DNA of 64,000 nt, from contig JAGGRA010000023.1 of NCBI GenBank assembly GCA_018613035.1, positions 49,843 to 113,842 on the forward strand. The letters run 5' to 3'. Shown one piece after another: positions 37,081 through 44,685 of the stretch. Position numbers and translations under genes: made by a program. Within the stretch, counting starts at the first letter, position 1. Each line of letters opens with the position of its first letter. The stretch comes from Pseudomonas sp. ISL-84 (GTDB lineage: Bacteria; Bacillota; Bacilli; Bacillales; Cytobacillaceae). The notes under the pieces are model-generated. The model was not told the origin of the DNA, ran no database searches, and saw nothing but the letters and a program-made list of their open reading frames with translations.

Positions 37081-37232
37081 TTTGGAAATAACCATAGAAA
37101 TACTACAATTGCGGCTGTTGCCAGTAACAAAAGTAAAGTTCTTAAAGAAAAGCCGTCAAAAATGAATTTTGCCAGGCTATCCATCAAAACAATGAAAAAA
37201 ACGAGTGCCAAAATTATACGCTGCGCGTTCAA
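37068..37232 (-). CDS. Small two-span membrane protein
   Basis: 54 residues from TTG 37232, with AAAGAGGTC ahead on the minus strand. The sequence has two hydrophobic helices, RIILALVFFIVLMDSLAKFI (about 5-24) and TLLLLLATAAIVVFLWLFP (about 32-50), and ends in NKKD. The stop codon lies in the right arm of the opposing terminator. A 69-codon frame on the plus strand over the same bases has no such site and looks like a shadow. Function unknown. Confidence 0.6.
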   Translation of the reverse strand: MNAQRIILALVFFIVLMDSLAKFIFDGFSLRTLLLLLATAAIVVFLWLFPNKKD

Positions 37233-37429
37233 AAATAAGACCTCTTTCTCTTTTTATATAATCTCATCATAAGAAAAAACCTATTAAATGTCCATTGAAG
37301 CCCGCAAAGTAGAAAGGGAAATTTTTCCGTTTGAAAATATCTATATGGGACAGACAAAAACAACTCCATGCTTACATAGGAATTAGTTATAGGCTTTTTT
37401 GAACACGCATTAAAAGCGGGGGTGGAACA

Positions 37430-38146
37430 ATGTCCGGAATTTTAACTGCACTTGGTTATTTGGTTAAGGAAATTGTGTTCCTTGTATCTTATGTAAAAAA
37501 TAATGCATTTCCTCAACCGCTGTCACCTGCAGATGAAAAAAAATACCTGCGATTGATGGCTGCTGGAGATGCGCATGCCCGTAATATGCTGATCGAACAT
37601 AATCTCAGGCTGGTAGCCCATATCGTAAAAAAATTTGAAAATACCGGAGAAGATTCTGAAGATCTGATATCTATAGGGACGATTGGGCTGATAAAAGCAA
37701 TTGAGAGCTATTCAGAAGGCAAAGGAACAAAACTGGCCACATATGCAGCCCGGTGTATTGAGAATGAAATCCTTATGCATTTGCGGGCATTAAAAAAGAC
37801 AAAGAAGGATGTATCGCTTCACGATCCCATTGGACAGGACAAAGAGGGTAATGAAATATCCCTTATTGATGTACTCAAGTCAGAATCCGAAGATGTTATA
37901 AATACGATTCAGCTTAATATGGAACTTGAAAAAGTGAAGGAATATATTGATGTTTTGGATGACAGAGAAAAAGAGGTCATCGTCGGCAGGTTTGGGCTGG
38001 ACTTGCAAAAAGAAAAAACCCAGAGAGAAATTGCAAAAGAACTTGGTATTTCAAGGAGCTATGTTTCCCGCATAGAGAAGCGGGCACTAATGAAGATGTT
38101 CCATGAGTTTTATCGGGCAGAAAAAGAAAAGCGTAAAAATAACTAA
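37430..38146 (+). CDS. sigK: RNA polymerase sporulation sigma factor SigK, uninterrupted
   Basis: 238 residues. N-terminal pro-sequence of about 20 residues ([20 protein letters not shown]), removed by SpoIVFB in B. subtilis, then region 2 ([39 protein letters not shown]) and region 4 ([20 protein letters not shown]). It directs late mother-cell transcription. The gene is whole; B. subtilis interrupts it with the skin prophage, but no insertion or recombinase is present here. GGGGTGG precedes ATG 37430. Confidence 0.96.
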   Translation: MSGILTALGYLVKEIVFLVSYVKNNAFPQPLSPADEKKYLRLMAAGDAHARNMLIEHNLRLVAHIVKKFENTGEDSEDLISIGTIGLIKAIESYSEGKGTKLATYAARCIENEILMHLRALKKTKKDVSLHDPIGQDKEGNEISLIDVLKSESEDVINTIQLNMELEKVKEYIDVLDDREKEVIVGRFGLDLQKEKTQREIAKELGISRSYVSRIEKRALMKMFHEFYRAEKEKRKNN

Positions 38147-38178
38147 AGGGACAGCTTGGCTGTCCCTTTAGTTATTTT
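38143..38178. terminator. Bidirectional terminator between sigK and the lipoprotein gene
   Basis: CTAAAGGGACAGC (38143-38155) and GCTGTCCCTTTAG (38159-38171), a perfect 13-bp stem with a three-base loop. Confidence 0.85.
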
Positions 38179-39155
38179 ATTCTGCCATTTTTTAATAAAA
38201 GCTCCCAGGTCTCGCCGCTGTCTGCTGACTCATATAAATCCTTCAGGTAGGTCGAGAAAGCAAGCCTGCCGCTATTATTATAATCTGCTGCAATATATGT
38301 AATAGGGTTGTCATAGCTAAGAAATGGAATTTCGACCGTGGAGGTTTCCATTGTTTCAAGATTCACCTTGTTGAGTAATACCTTTTCCTGCTCAACAAAT
38401 GCATAGTACAAACTGTCTTCCGTGAATGCCAAAGCTGTAGCCATGATTGGTTCAGACACTAAGTCTACCGTTTCTCCTTTATCACGGGAAAAAAAGATTC
38501 CGCTTCTCGTCGACATTGCCATTATATTAGCATAATCAGGGTGGGCTGCTATCATCCCGAGTGTGTCAGCATCCAATCCTTTTAAACTGACTGGGTCCCA
38601 GATTTGCCCTTCATTTTCAGAACGATATACCCCGGCATCAAGCTCAGTGTTTTCCTCCTGATTAATGATATAAATGATACCCGTGTTGTAGCCAGCTGAT
38701 AAAAAAGGAAATGTACTCTCACCGTAAAACATCAGACCTTCAATCGTTTTGCCTTTATCTGTGCTTTTTACAATGCCAAGCGGGTCTTTTAAATCAGAAT
38801 CTTCGTCTGGATGGCCACTGGCAATATAACCGTCTTTTACTGCCTGAAACCCCATATAGTTGTGGTGCTGGGTGGAAGTTTCATGCCATGCGCCATCTTT
38901 GAAAAGCTTTAATCCATCACTGGATGAGAGATAAAGCCCTGTATCATTTCCAGGATAGCCTATCCCCTGGATGTGTTCAATTTGCTGGGCTGAGGCTCTG
39001 GTAAATTCATAGGGAGTTTCTTCAACAGCCTTTTTAGAAGGCAGCTCCTTTGGACTTTCACTTTTTTTCTCCTCAGATGAACAACCCGATGCAAGCAAAA
39101 CAAGTAAAAATATTAAAAGAAGTACCCCGTTCCTGCAGTGTTTCATTTTTTTCAC
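38172..39155 (-). CDS. Lipoprotein with BNR-like beta-propeller repeats (F510_1955 family)
   Basis: 327 residues. Lipoprotein signal peptide with lipobox LLASGC (Cys about 25), a charged linker, and a repeat domain with sialidase/BNR-like Asp-box motifs: STDKGKT, RSENEGQIWDPV, SRDKGETVDLV and SADSGETWELL. Similar proteins are named F510_1955 glycosylhydrolase, but no glycosidase active site is evident, so binding rather than hydrolysis is possible. It is anchored on the outer membrane face. Convergent with sigK. Confidence 0.82.
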   Translation of the reverse strand: MKKMKHCRNGVLLLIFLLVLLASGCSSEEKKSESPKELPSKKAVEETPYEFTRASAQQIEHIQGIGYPGNDTGLYLSSSDGLKLFKDGAWHETSTQHHNYMGFQAVKDGYIASGHPDEDSDLKDPLGIVKSTDKGKTIEGLMFYGESTFPFLSAGYNTGIIYIINQEENTELDAGVYRSENEGQIWDPVSLKGLDADTLGMIAAHPDYANIMAMSTRSGIFFSRDKGETVDLVSEPIMATALAFTEDSLYYAFVEQEKVLLNKVNLETMETSTVEIPFLSYDNPITYIAADYNNSGRLAFSTYLKDLYESADSGETWELLLKNGRIK

Positions 39156-39216
39156 TCCAATTGACCGTAATCAGATGTTTCTTTCCGTTGTCATTATAAA
39201 TCATTTAAAATCAAAA

Positions 39217-39243
39217 TAAAAAACCCTTGCCTGAGGAAAGGGT
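39217..39243 (-). terminator. Terminator of the mini zinc-finger gene
   Basis: On the minus strand ACCCTT and AAGGGT form a stem that ends in a T-rich run (plus strand AAAAAACCCTT). Confidence 0.6.
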
Positions 39244-39275
39244 CCATAGCCGATGTAAATTCAATGTTATGCTTC

Positions 39276-39443
39276 CTAATGGGGAATAAGCGAATTTTTT
39301 TGTCTTTTCTCTTTCTTGATATCCGTAATGTTTTTTGTCATTTTTCCTTTTCCATTACAGACAGGGCAAGTTTTCTTTATAAATTTATAAGCCTTTATAC
39401 TTCCTGTTCCTTTGCATTTATTGCAGATGGATATGATTTTCAT
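39276..39443 (-). CDS. Mini zinc-finger protein with DnaJ-type CxxCxGxG motifs
   Basis: 55 residues from ATG 39443 behind GGGAGGAG. The sequence MKIISICNKCKGTGSIKAYK continues through CPVCNGKGK, which makes two CxxCxGxG motifs (C7-C10 and about C26-C29), i.e. one DnaJ-like zinc-binding unit. A lysine-rich tail follows. Size and motif layout resemble Anti-TRAP (RtpA) of B. subtilis, which also has one such unit, but the surrounding residues differ. Could be a chaperone-like or RNA-protein-binding mini-protein. Confidence 0.7.
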   Translation of the reverse strand: MKIISICNKCKGTGSIKAYKFIKKTCPVCNGKGKMTKNITDIKKEKRQKNSLIPH

Positions 39444-39561
39444 TTAACACTCCTCCCTTAATTTTCCTCTTGCTATTATCATATGATGCGTTTTTTTAGC
39501 GGTGCTCAGGAAAATATGGATTTTACTTATCTATCGCAGTGAATTTGATGTAATCGCCTAA

Positions 39562-39589
39562 ACGCTCCTCCTGTTTGACACATATCTTA
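39562..39589 (+). promoter_or_regulatory. Candidate sigma-K promoter of the YjcZ-like gene
   Basis: AC (39562-39563), then after 17 bases CATATCTTA (39581-39589), which fits the CATANNNTA -10 consensus of sigma-K. The predicted start is about 25 bases ahead of the start codon. Confidence 0.4.
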
Positions 39590-39620
39590 ATAATAGAAGG
39601 CGAAGGGAGGTAGAAGCATT

Positions 39621-39770
39621 ATGCCTTATGGTTATTACGGCTATCCGATTCCACCTTATACTGGAGGATATTACGGGGGTGGAGGATTCTGGCTGGCACT
39701 GGTGGTGGTTCTGCTGATTCTGCTGCTTGTTTTTGGCGGATTTGCCTATTATGGCGGTTATTATAAATAG
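39621..39770 (+). CDS. YjcZ-like Gly/Tyr-rich sporulation membrane peptide
   Basis: 49 residues: MPYGYYGYPIPPYTGGYYGG, a hydrophobic span LALVVVLLILLLVFGGFAYY, and GGYYK. Glycine/tyrosine-rich termini around one helix are typical of the YjcZ/YhaL-type spore coat and sporulation peptides. GGGAGG precedes ATG 39621 and a sigma-K-like promoter lies upstream, consistent with mother-cell expression. Too short for usual gene callers. Confidence 0.72.
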   Translation: MPYGYYGYPIPPYTGGYYGGGGFWLALVVVLLILLLVFGGFAYYGGYYK

Positions 39771-39783
39771 TAGTTTGCAGCCT

Positions 39784-39815
39784 AGCTCATACCGAAGTCG
39801 GTATGGGCTTCTTTT
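39784..39815 (+). terminator. Terminator after the YjcZ-like gene
   Basis: AGCTCATACCGA (39784-39795) and TCGGTATGGGCT (39798-39809), with one wobble pair, then TCTTTT. The stretch 39816-40083 is non-coding and includes the right flank of the IS110 element; AAGGCTCTTTTC near 39930 may be a stray R2 end. Confidence 0.7.
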
Positions 39816-40083
39816 ATCAGGATAAAATATTTTGGGGGTTACAGGCGTTGTTGATTTTGGCACCACGTTGATTGGAATGAAAGGCGCAAAATTCTTGGAT
39901 TACTCACAATTCCTTAATGCGTGTTTTCTCAAGGCTCTTTTCTGTGAAAATAATTAATTCTGGCATCTACGAATATTAATGATCATATTCGGCAACCCTT
40001 AAAGTAACCTAAAAAAGCCAATAAGAAAGCAGGGCTACCTGTAGGAAGGTAACCATGTATATATCTATTTGGTTTGGGTTAAA

Positions 40084-41223
40084 CTAAATAACTTCTTTTT
40101 CTTTAAATGGCTCCTTGTTTATAAGCATGGAGTAGATGATTCGAAGCATTCGATGCGATGTGGCAACGAGTGCTTTTTTCTTTCCTCTTCTAGCGGCCGT
40201 AGACCAGTATTTAGTAGCTAACCACCTATTTCGGCATCTGGAAACAGCCCAGGCTGCTTCACACATAGCTGATTTTATGTGCGGATTTCCTTTTGTTGTC
40301 CGAGTGCTTTTGCGTTTCCCTGCACTTTCATGATTGCCAGGAGATACACCTGCCCACGAGGATAAGTGTTGAGAGGTTGGGAACTGATTCATATCCACTC
40401 CAATCTCGGCAATAATGATGGCTGCTGTATCTTTCTTTATCCCAGGAATGGTCAGAAGCAAGTGAAGTTCTTCTTTATATTCCTCCAGAAGTTGGTCAAT
40501 TCTTTTTTCTACTTCTAAAATATGTTCCTCCAGCTGTTGAATGTGAAGCCAAGACTGTTTGATTAAAAATCTTTGACGATCATTTATCGTACCGAAAAGC
40601 GAGTCAGTAATTAATTGTTTTTTAGATGACATCTTTCCGTGAATCCGGCTTTCGACATCATCCTCTTCCACGTATCCCTGTTCCACCAATTTCTCAAGCA
40701 GCCTTCTCCCTGAAACCCCAAAGACATCAGAAATGACCGAACTCAGCTTTACATTTGAACACTCCAGAACCTTTTGAATCCGGTTCTTCTCAGAAGTCAA
40801 TTGGCCTATCCACTTTTTTCGAAGGCGTGTCAGGTCCCGTAACTCCCGGATATCGGACGGGGGCACAAAACTCTTTTCAATGAGTCCGTGTCGTAATAAC
40901 TTGGCAATCCACTCGGCATCGGAAACATCAGTTTTTCTTCCAGGGACATTTTTAATCCTTTGTGCATTCGCAAGAGTAATATCAAAAAAGTCTTCAAGGA
41001 TATTAAACACAGGCTTCCAATATACTCCGGTGCTTTCCATCGCAATATGGGTAACCCCGTGCTCTTCCAACCATTTTAATAGACGGAAGAGATCCTTCGT
41101 CAAGGTTGGAAAGGTTTCGGTTATCCTGATCAAATCCTCGTCTTGTTTGCCGGTAAGAACGCAGGCAACGATTGTCTCCGAATGAACATCAAGACCTGCA
41201 CAACGTTCAATAAATACATCCAT
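40084..41223 (-). CDS. IS110 family DEDD transposase
   Basis: 379 residues. N-terminal RuvC-like DEDD domain: GLDVHSETIVACV (first Asp about 11), THIAMESTGVYWKPV (Glu about 60), and RKTDVSDAEWIAKLL (two Asp about 97-102). Coiled middle (about 195-245). C-terminal transposase_20 domain with LTIPGIKKDTAAIIIAEIG and WAGVSPGNHESAGKRKSTRT, which includes the conserved nucleophilic serine region. It appears intact. IS110 recombinases work with an element-encoded bridge RNA to join donor and target. Confidence 0.95.
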   Translation of the reverse strand: MDVFIERCAGLDVHSETIVACVLTGKQDEDLIRITETFPTLTKDLFRLLKWLEEHGVTHIAMESTGVYWKPVFNILEDFFDITLANAQRIKNVPGRKTDVSDAEWIAKLLRHGLIEKSFVPPSDIRELRDLTRLRKKWIGQLTSEKNRIQKVLECSNVKLSSVISDVFGVSGRRLLEKLVEQGYVEEDDVESRIHGKMSSKKQLITDSLFGTINDRQRFLIKQSWLHIQQLEEHILEVEKRIDQLLEEYKEELHLLLTIPGIKKDTAAIIIAEIGVDMNQFPTSQHLSSWAGVSPGNHESAGKRKSTRTTKGNPHIKSAMCEAAWAVSRCRNRWLATKYWSTAARRGKKKALVATSHRMLRIIYSMLINKEPFKEKEVI

Positions 41224-41425
41224 AATTCTAATCCTCCACGTATTAAATCACAAACAGTGAGTGGATTTGAAAATAGGCATTTTTCTGTACGTGGTCATCC
41301 TTCCCAGAGGGAATGAGCCAACAAAGGGTTGATCACCAAATCCACTCAAACAGTTTTCGTAACAGGGTCTACGCCACCATAAAGAGCCACGTCCTATAAA
41401 CTGTTTGTGTCCTCTACATTATGGA
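41224..41425 (-). ncRNA. Candidate bridge RNA / structured IS110 leader
   Basis: On the minus strand the DNA between the putative left end and the transposase start folds strongly. GAGTGGATTTG and CAAATCCACTC (plus-strand positions near 41257-41267 and 41338-41348) make a long stem enclosing a loop of about 70 bases. That loop holds a TTCCC/GGGAA hairpin, and a second pairing ACGTGG/CCACGT reaches further out (near 41290 and 41389). IS110-group bridge RNAs come from exactly this position. Ends, guide loops and expression are inferred. Confidence 0.5.
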
Positions 41426-41474
41426 CATAGGAGATTTATTTTCATGCATGGGTTGGGAGCCAGAGGAATCATGA

Positions 41475-41753
41475 TAGTTTTCGTATAGATTGTTGTTTTT
41501 GGACTCTAAAGATTGCCCGTTGATTTCCGCTCCAGTCACGCAGCGAACCCGGGGAGGAACAGAGCTCCTCGACGTTTCACGCCTGCGGGGTCTCCCGCTC
41601 CCTCTCTTCCCGCAGGACACTGAATCAGCTCCTTCGAATAAACACCGCACGAAGAAAATGCGAATGCATTTTCGAGGATCAAGTGCCTTCCACTTCAATC
41701 AACTCAGTAATTAAAACTAGTTGGTAAGCAACAAACTTTTCGAAAACAGCCTT
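41475..41753 (-). repeat. Interspersed hairpin repeat R2, copy B (inverted, with nested module)
   Basis: Read on the minus strand: end AAGGCTGTTTTCG (41753 downward), GTTTGTTGCTTACCAACTAG, GTTGATTGAAGTGGAAGGC, nested module (about 41618-41675), TCCTGCGGGAAGAGAGGGAG, GCAGGCGTGAAACGTCGAGG, then ATCAACGGGCAATC and the far end CAACAATCTATACGAAAA. Outside the module it is nearly identical to copy E at 63761-63981. Open frames across it are by-products of the palindromic structure. Confidence 0.85.
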
Positions 41754-41988
41754 TCTAAAAGATTGTTGTTTTGTAATAGATTTTGTAATTTAAAAACAAT
41801 AATAAAGTTGGTTGATTGGAGCGTAAGGTGCGAGACTCCAGCGGGAGGAGTGGGACAGGTGAGACCCCACAGGCGCTGTGCGCCGAGGAGGCTCACCGCC
41901 CACCCCGCGGAAAGCGAGCATCCTGGAGCGGAGATCAACCTCTCCTCATTTTGTTTAAAAAGGAACAAAGTTTGCTTAAACAGCTTTT
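41753..41988 (+). repeat. Interspersed hairpin repeat R2, copy C (without module)
   Basis: Left end TTCTAAAAGATTGTTG, core from GTTGAT (41811) to ATCAAC (41939), right end ACAAAGTTTGCTTAAACAGC. The core is a stack of pairings: CTCCAG/CTGGAG, GCGGG/CCCGC, GTGGG/CCCAC, GGTGAG/CTCACC and tip GGCGC/GCGCC. It abuts copy B head to head. Confidence 0.85.
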
Positions 41989-42122
41989 CTCCAATATTTT
42001 AAATTCACAGAGTCCTGATGCATCCTTTTTTTATAAAACTAGCCGGTCATTTTGATAGAAATTTCCGAAAAATTAATTTATAATACTTCTGTATACGAAA
42101 TGTTTTTTACAGGGGGAAGATC

Positions 42123-43922
42123 ATGACTGCTACAGCATATTCAACAGTTTGGGATTTGGATGCCTTTTTCAAAGGCGGAAGTGCTTCAGAGGAGTTTGGA
42201 CAGCACTTGCAAGAAACAAGAAAATATATAGAATCATTCTATAATCAGGTACATAAATGGCAGCCTTCTAATTCAGCTGCAGATGCACAGGCAATCAGCG
42301 AGTTTATAGGTTTATTCCAGCAAACGGCTAAAAAGCTTCGCCAGGCAGGAGCCTTTGTCAGCTGCCTGCAGGCTCAAAATACAGAAGATAAGAAAGCAAA
42401 AGCCCTTAGAGGATCAACTACTGAGTTAAGTGCAGCTTTTCAAACAGCCTTAACGATTTTTGATCAGAAGCTCGCAGGTTATGGTCAGGAAGTATGGGCT
42501 GAAATACTGAAGGACGAAAGCTTGAATGAATTGGCTTTTGTATTAACAGAGCGGCGTGAGAGTGCAGCAGAAAAGTTATCCCAAGAGGAAGAATCTGTGA
42601 TTAATGCTTTAGCTATTGATGGTTACCATGGCTGGGGCCAAATGTATGATGTAATTGTAGGGAATATAAAAATCCCAATACTTGAAAATGGGGAGGAAAA
42701 GCAGCTTTCTGTAGGCCAGGCAGCGAATAAATTTTCAAATCCGGACAGAACTCTCCGGAAGGAAGTTTTTGAAAAATGGGAAGAAGCATGGAGCGGCCAG
42801 GCTGATTATCTATCCAAAACATTGAATCATTTAGCTGGCTTTAGATTAAATACTTATAAATTAAGAGGATGGGAAGATTTTCTGAAAGAGCCCCTTGATT
42901 TGAACAGAATGAAAAAAGAAACCTTGGATACAATGTGGGAGGTTATCTCTAAAAATAAATCCCCTCTTGTTAAATACCTAAATAGAAAGGCAGAGCTTCT
43001 GGGCATTAAGAAATTAAGCTGGTATGACCTGGATGCACCGCTTAGTAAAACAGAGACGAAAGTATCCTATCAGGAAGGTGCAGAATTTATCCTGGAACAG
43101 TTTTCACTTTTTGGTGAGGATATGACGGCTTTTTCCAAAAAGGCATTTGAAGATAAATGGATTGAGGCAGAGGATCGCCCAGGAAAGGCCCCTGGCGGTT
43201 TCCATACCTACTTCCCGGAAAGCAGCCAGTCAAGGATCTTTATGACCTATTCGGGAACACCCTCTAACATTTCTACCTTGGCGCATGAGCTTGGACACGG
43301 ATTCCACACTTATGCGATGCGAGACCTCCATTTATTGAATCGCAGCTATGCGATGAATGTAGCGGAGACAGCATCCACTTTCGCAGAAATGATTGTAGCA
43401 GATGCAGCCGTTAAAAATGCCAAGTCAGAGGAAGAAAAACTTGCACTTCTGGAAGAAAAGGTTCAAAGATCGGTAGCTCTTCTAATGAACATCCATGCCC
43501 GTTTCCTTTTCGAATCCCGTTTTTATGAAGAAAGAAAACAGGGCAATGTGAGTGCAGAACGATTGAATGAGTTAATGGGCGAAGCTCAAAAAGAAGCTTA
43601 TGGAAACGCGCTGGATGAGTACCATCCATCTTTCTGGGCTTCAAAACTGCATTTTTATATTACAGGCGTTCCATTCTATAATTTCCCATACACCTTTGGC
43701 TATTTGTTCTCACTGGGCATTTATGCACAGGCTCTTAAAGAGGGAAAAGGATATGAGGAAAATTATATTGCTTTATTAAAGGATACGGCTTCCATGACGG
43801 TAGAGGAATTAGCGATGAAACACCTAAATGCTGACTTAACAAAACCGGAATTCTGGGAAAGTGCAGTTCAATTGTGCATTGATGATGTCGAGGAGTTCCT
43901 ATCAATAACAGAAAATAAATAA
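42123..43922 (+). CDS. pepF: M3 family oligoendopeptidase (PepF type)
   Basis: 599-residue zinc metallopeptidase. The active site HELGHGFHTYA (HExxH, about 389) is followed by AETASTFAEMIVAD, which supplies the third zinc ligand (Glu about 420). The N-terminal domain (1-200) is all helical as in PepF/M3B. It degrades oligopeptides in the cytoplasm; B. subtilis relatives affect sporulation initiation when overproduced. AGGGGGAAG precedes ATG 42123. Single gene with its own terminator. Confidence 0.93.
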   Translation: MTATAYSTVWDLDAFFKGGSASEEFGQHLQETRKYIESFYNQVHKWQPSNSAADAQAISEFIGLFQQTAKKLRQAGAFVSCLQAQNTEDKKAKALRGSTTELSAAFQTALTIFDQKLAGYGQEVWAEILKDESLNELAFVLTERRESAAEKLSQEEESVINALAIDGYHGWGQMYDVIVGNIKIPILENGEEKQLSVGQAANKFSNPDRTLRKEVFEKWEEAWSGQADYLSKTLNHLAGFRLNTYKLRGWEDFLKEPLDLNRMKKETLDTMWEVISKNKSPLVKYLNRKAELLGIKKLSWYDLDAPLSKTETKVSYQEGAEFILEQFSLFGEDMTAFSKKAFEDKWIEAEDRPGKAPGGFHTYFPESSQSRIFMTYSGTPSNISTLAHELGHGFHTYAMRDLHLLNRSYAMNVAETASTFAEMIVADAAVKNAKSEEEKLALLEEKVQRSVALLMNIHARFLFESRFYEERKQGNVSAERLNELMGEAQKEAYGNALDEYHPSFWASKLHFYITGVPFYNFPYTFGYLFSLGIYAQALKEGKGYEENYIALLKDTASMTVEELAMKHLNADLTKPEFWESAVQLCIDDVEEFLSITENK

Positions 43923-43929
43923 AAAGATG

Positions 43930-43961
43930 GAAGCCGTGCTCAATTGAGACCGGCTTCTTTT
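43930..43961. terminator. Bidirectional terminator between pepF and pssA
   Basis: GAAGCCG (43930-43936) and CGGCTTC (43951-43957), followed by TTTTAC; on the other strand the A-rich left side gives a T run. Confidence 0.7.
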
Positions 43962-44499
43962 ACATTTTTTTTAGTTTAAAAGGACTTATCATTAAAAAGG
44001 AAAGGGTAAGCATGATAAACAGGAATAAAGGTTCGGGCCAATAAGGGACAGCAAGAAAACTCAATGTAGCAAGGCAGCCGGCAGCTGTAATGGGAAGGCC
44101 GGTAAAATATCCGTTATTTTCACTAATGTTGAACCTTGCAAGCCGAAATGCTCCGCACCCGATATAAAAGATTGTGAAGAACGAACCAGGTGCTCCAAAT
44201 TCTGACAATACCCCCTGATACAATAAAAGTGCAGGAGCTACTCCAAATGATATGATATCACTCATAGAATCAAGCTGCTTTCCCAATTCCGATTCAATAT
44301 TCATTTTCCTCGCTGCCATGCCGTCAAAACGATCAGCAAGAGCAGCTAAAAAGATAAGCAGCACACTTAATTTCAGATTTTCATTGAAAGCAAATAAAAT
44401 GGCGAAGCCTCCTAAAGACAAATTAGCCAGTGTAAGGACATTGGCTGTCTGTGCCTTTAGCTTCTTGATGGTTAAATCAAGAACATCAGATAAAAACAT
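43960..44499 (-). CDS. pssA: CDP-diacylglycerol--serine O-phosphatidyltransferase
   Basis: 179-residue membrane enzyme that makes phosphatidylserine from CDP-DAG and serine. The CDP-alcohol motif DGMAARKMNIESELGKQLDS followed by MSD (Asp-Gly-xx-Ala-Arg-x8-Gly-x3-Asp-x3-Asp) is complete at about 55-77, with about five membrane spans. Start is ATG 44499 behind AAGGAGTG; the frame runs upstream but has no site there. The next enzyme of the pathway, psd, is divergently placed 186 bases away. Confidence 0.94.
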   Translation of the reverse strand: MFLSDVLDLTIKKLKAQTANVLTLANLSLGGFAILFAFNENLKLSVLLIFLAALADRFDGMAARKMNIESELGKQLDSMSDIISFGVAPALLLYQGVLSEFGAPGSFFTIFYIGCGAFRLARFNISENNGYFTGLPITAAGCLATLSFLAVPYWPEPLFLFIMLTLSFLMISPFKLKKM

Positions 44500-44685
44500 T
44501 TTATACACTCCTTGTAAGTTAAAGGGATAGCAACAGGTTTGACAGATAGATATACATTCTACAAAATGGTGGCAAAGCTGGGGGAGTTGTGGCAAACTTA
44601 GTTTAATTTGTTATATAATAATATTTTACTCTATGTTTTTTATGCCTGTTCGTAATGAACATATTTCATTTAGGGGGCCTGCCAG

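Larger units (their letters stand above)
40060..41430 (-). mobile_element. IS110-family insertion sequence (approximate limits)
   Basis: It consists of one transposase gene (40084-41223, minus) preceded by about 200 bases of structured non-coding DNA. IS110 elements lack classical inverted repeats and target duplications, so the limits cannot be set from one copy; those given are estimates. R2 repeats lie immediately beyond the left-end side. Confidence 0.7.

Noticed and set aside
37063..37272. 69-codon plus-strand frame after the peptide cluster
   Set aside because: It starts within a terminator. The opposite strand has a better supported membrane gene with its own site.
41414..42055. Several overlapping open frames of 70-94 codons around the R2 copies
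   Set aside because: They arise from the GC-rich palindromic repeat, which is open in many frames. Similar frames appear in other R2 copies, including 63752-63964.
43960..44595. Longer pssA start with about 32 extra residues
   Set aside because: AAGGAGTG directly precedes ATG 44499, which gives the usual enzyme size. The extra residues are Cys-rich and unlike the family.
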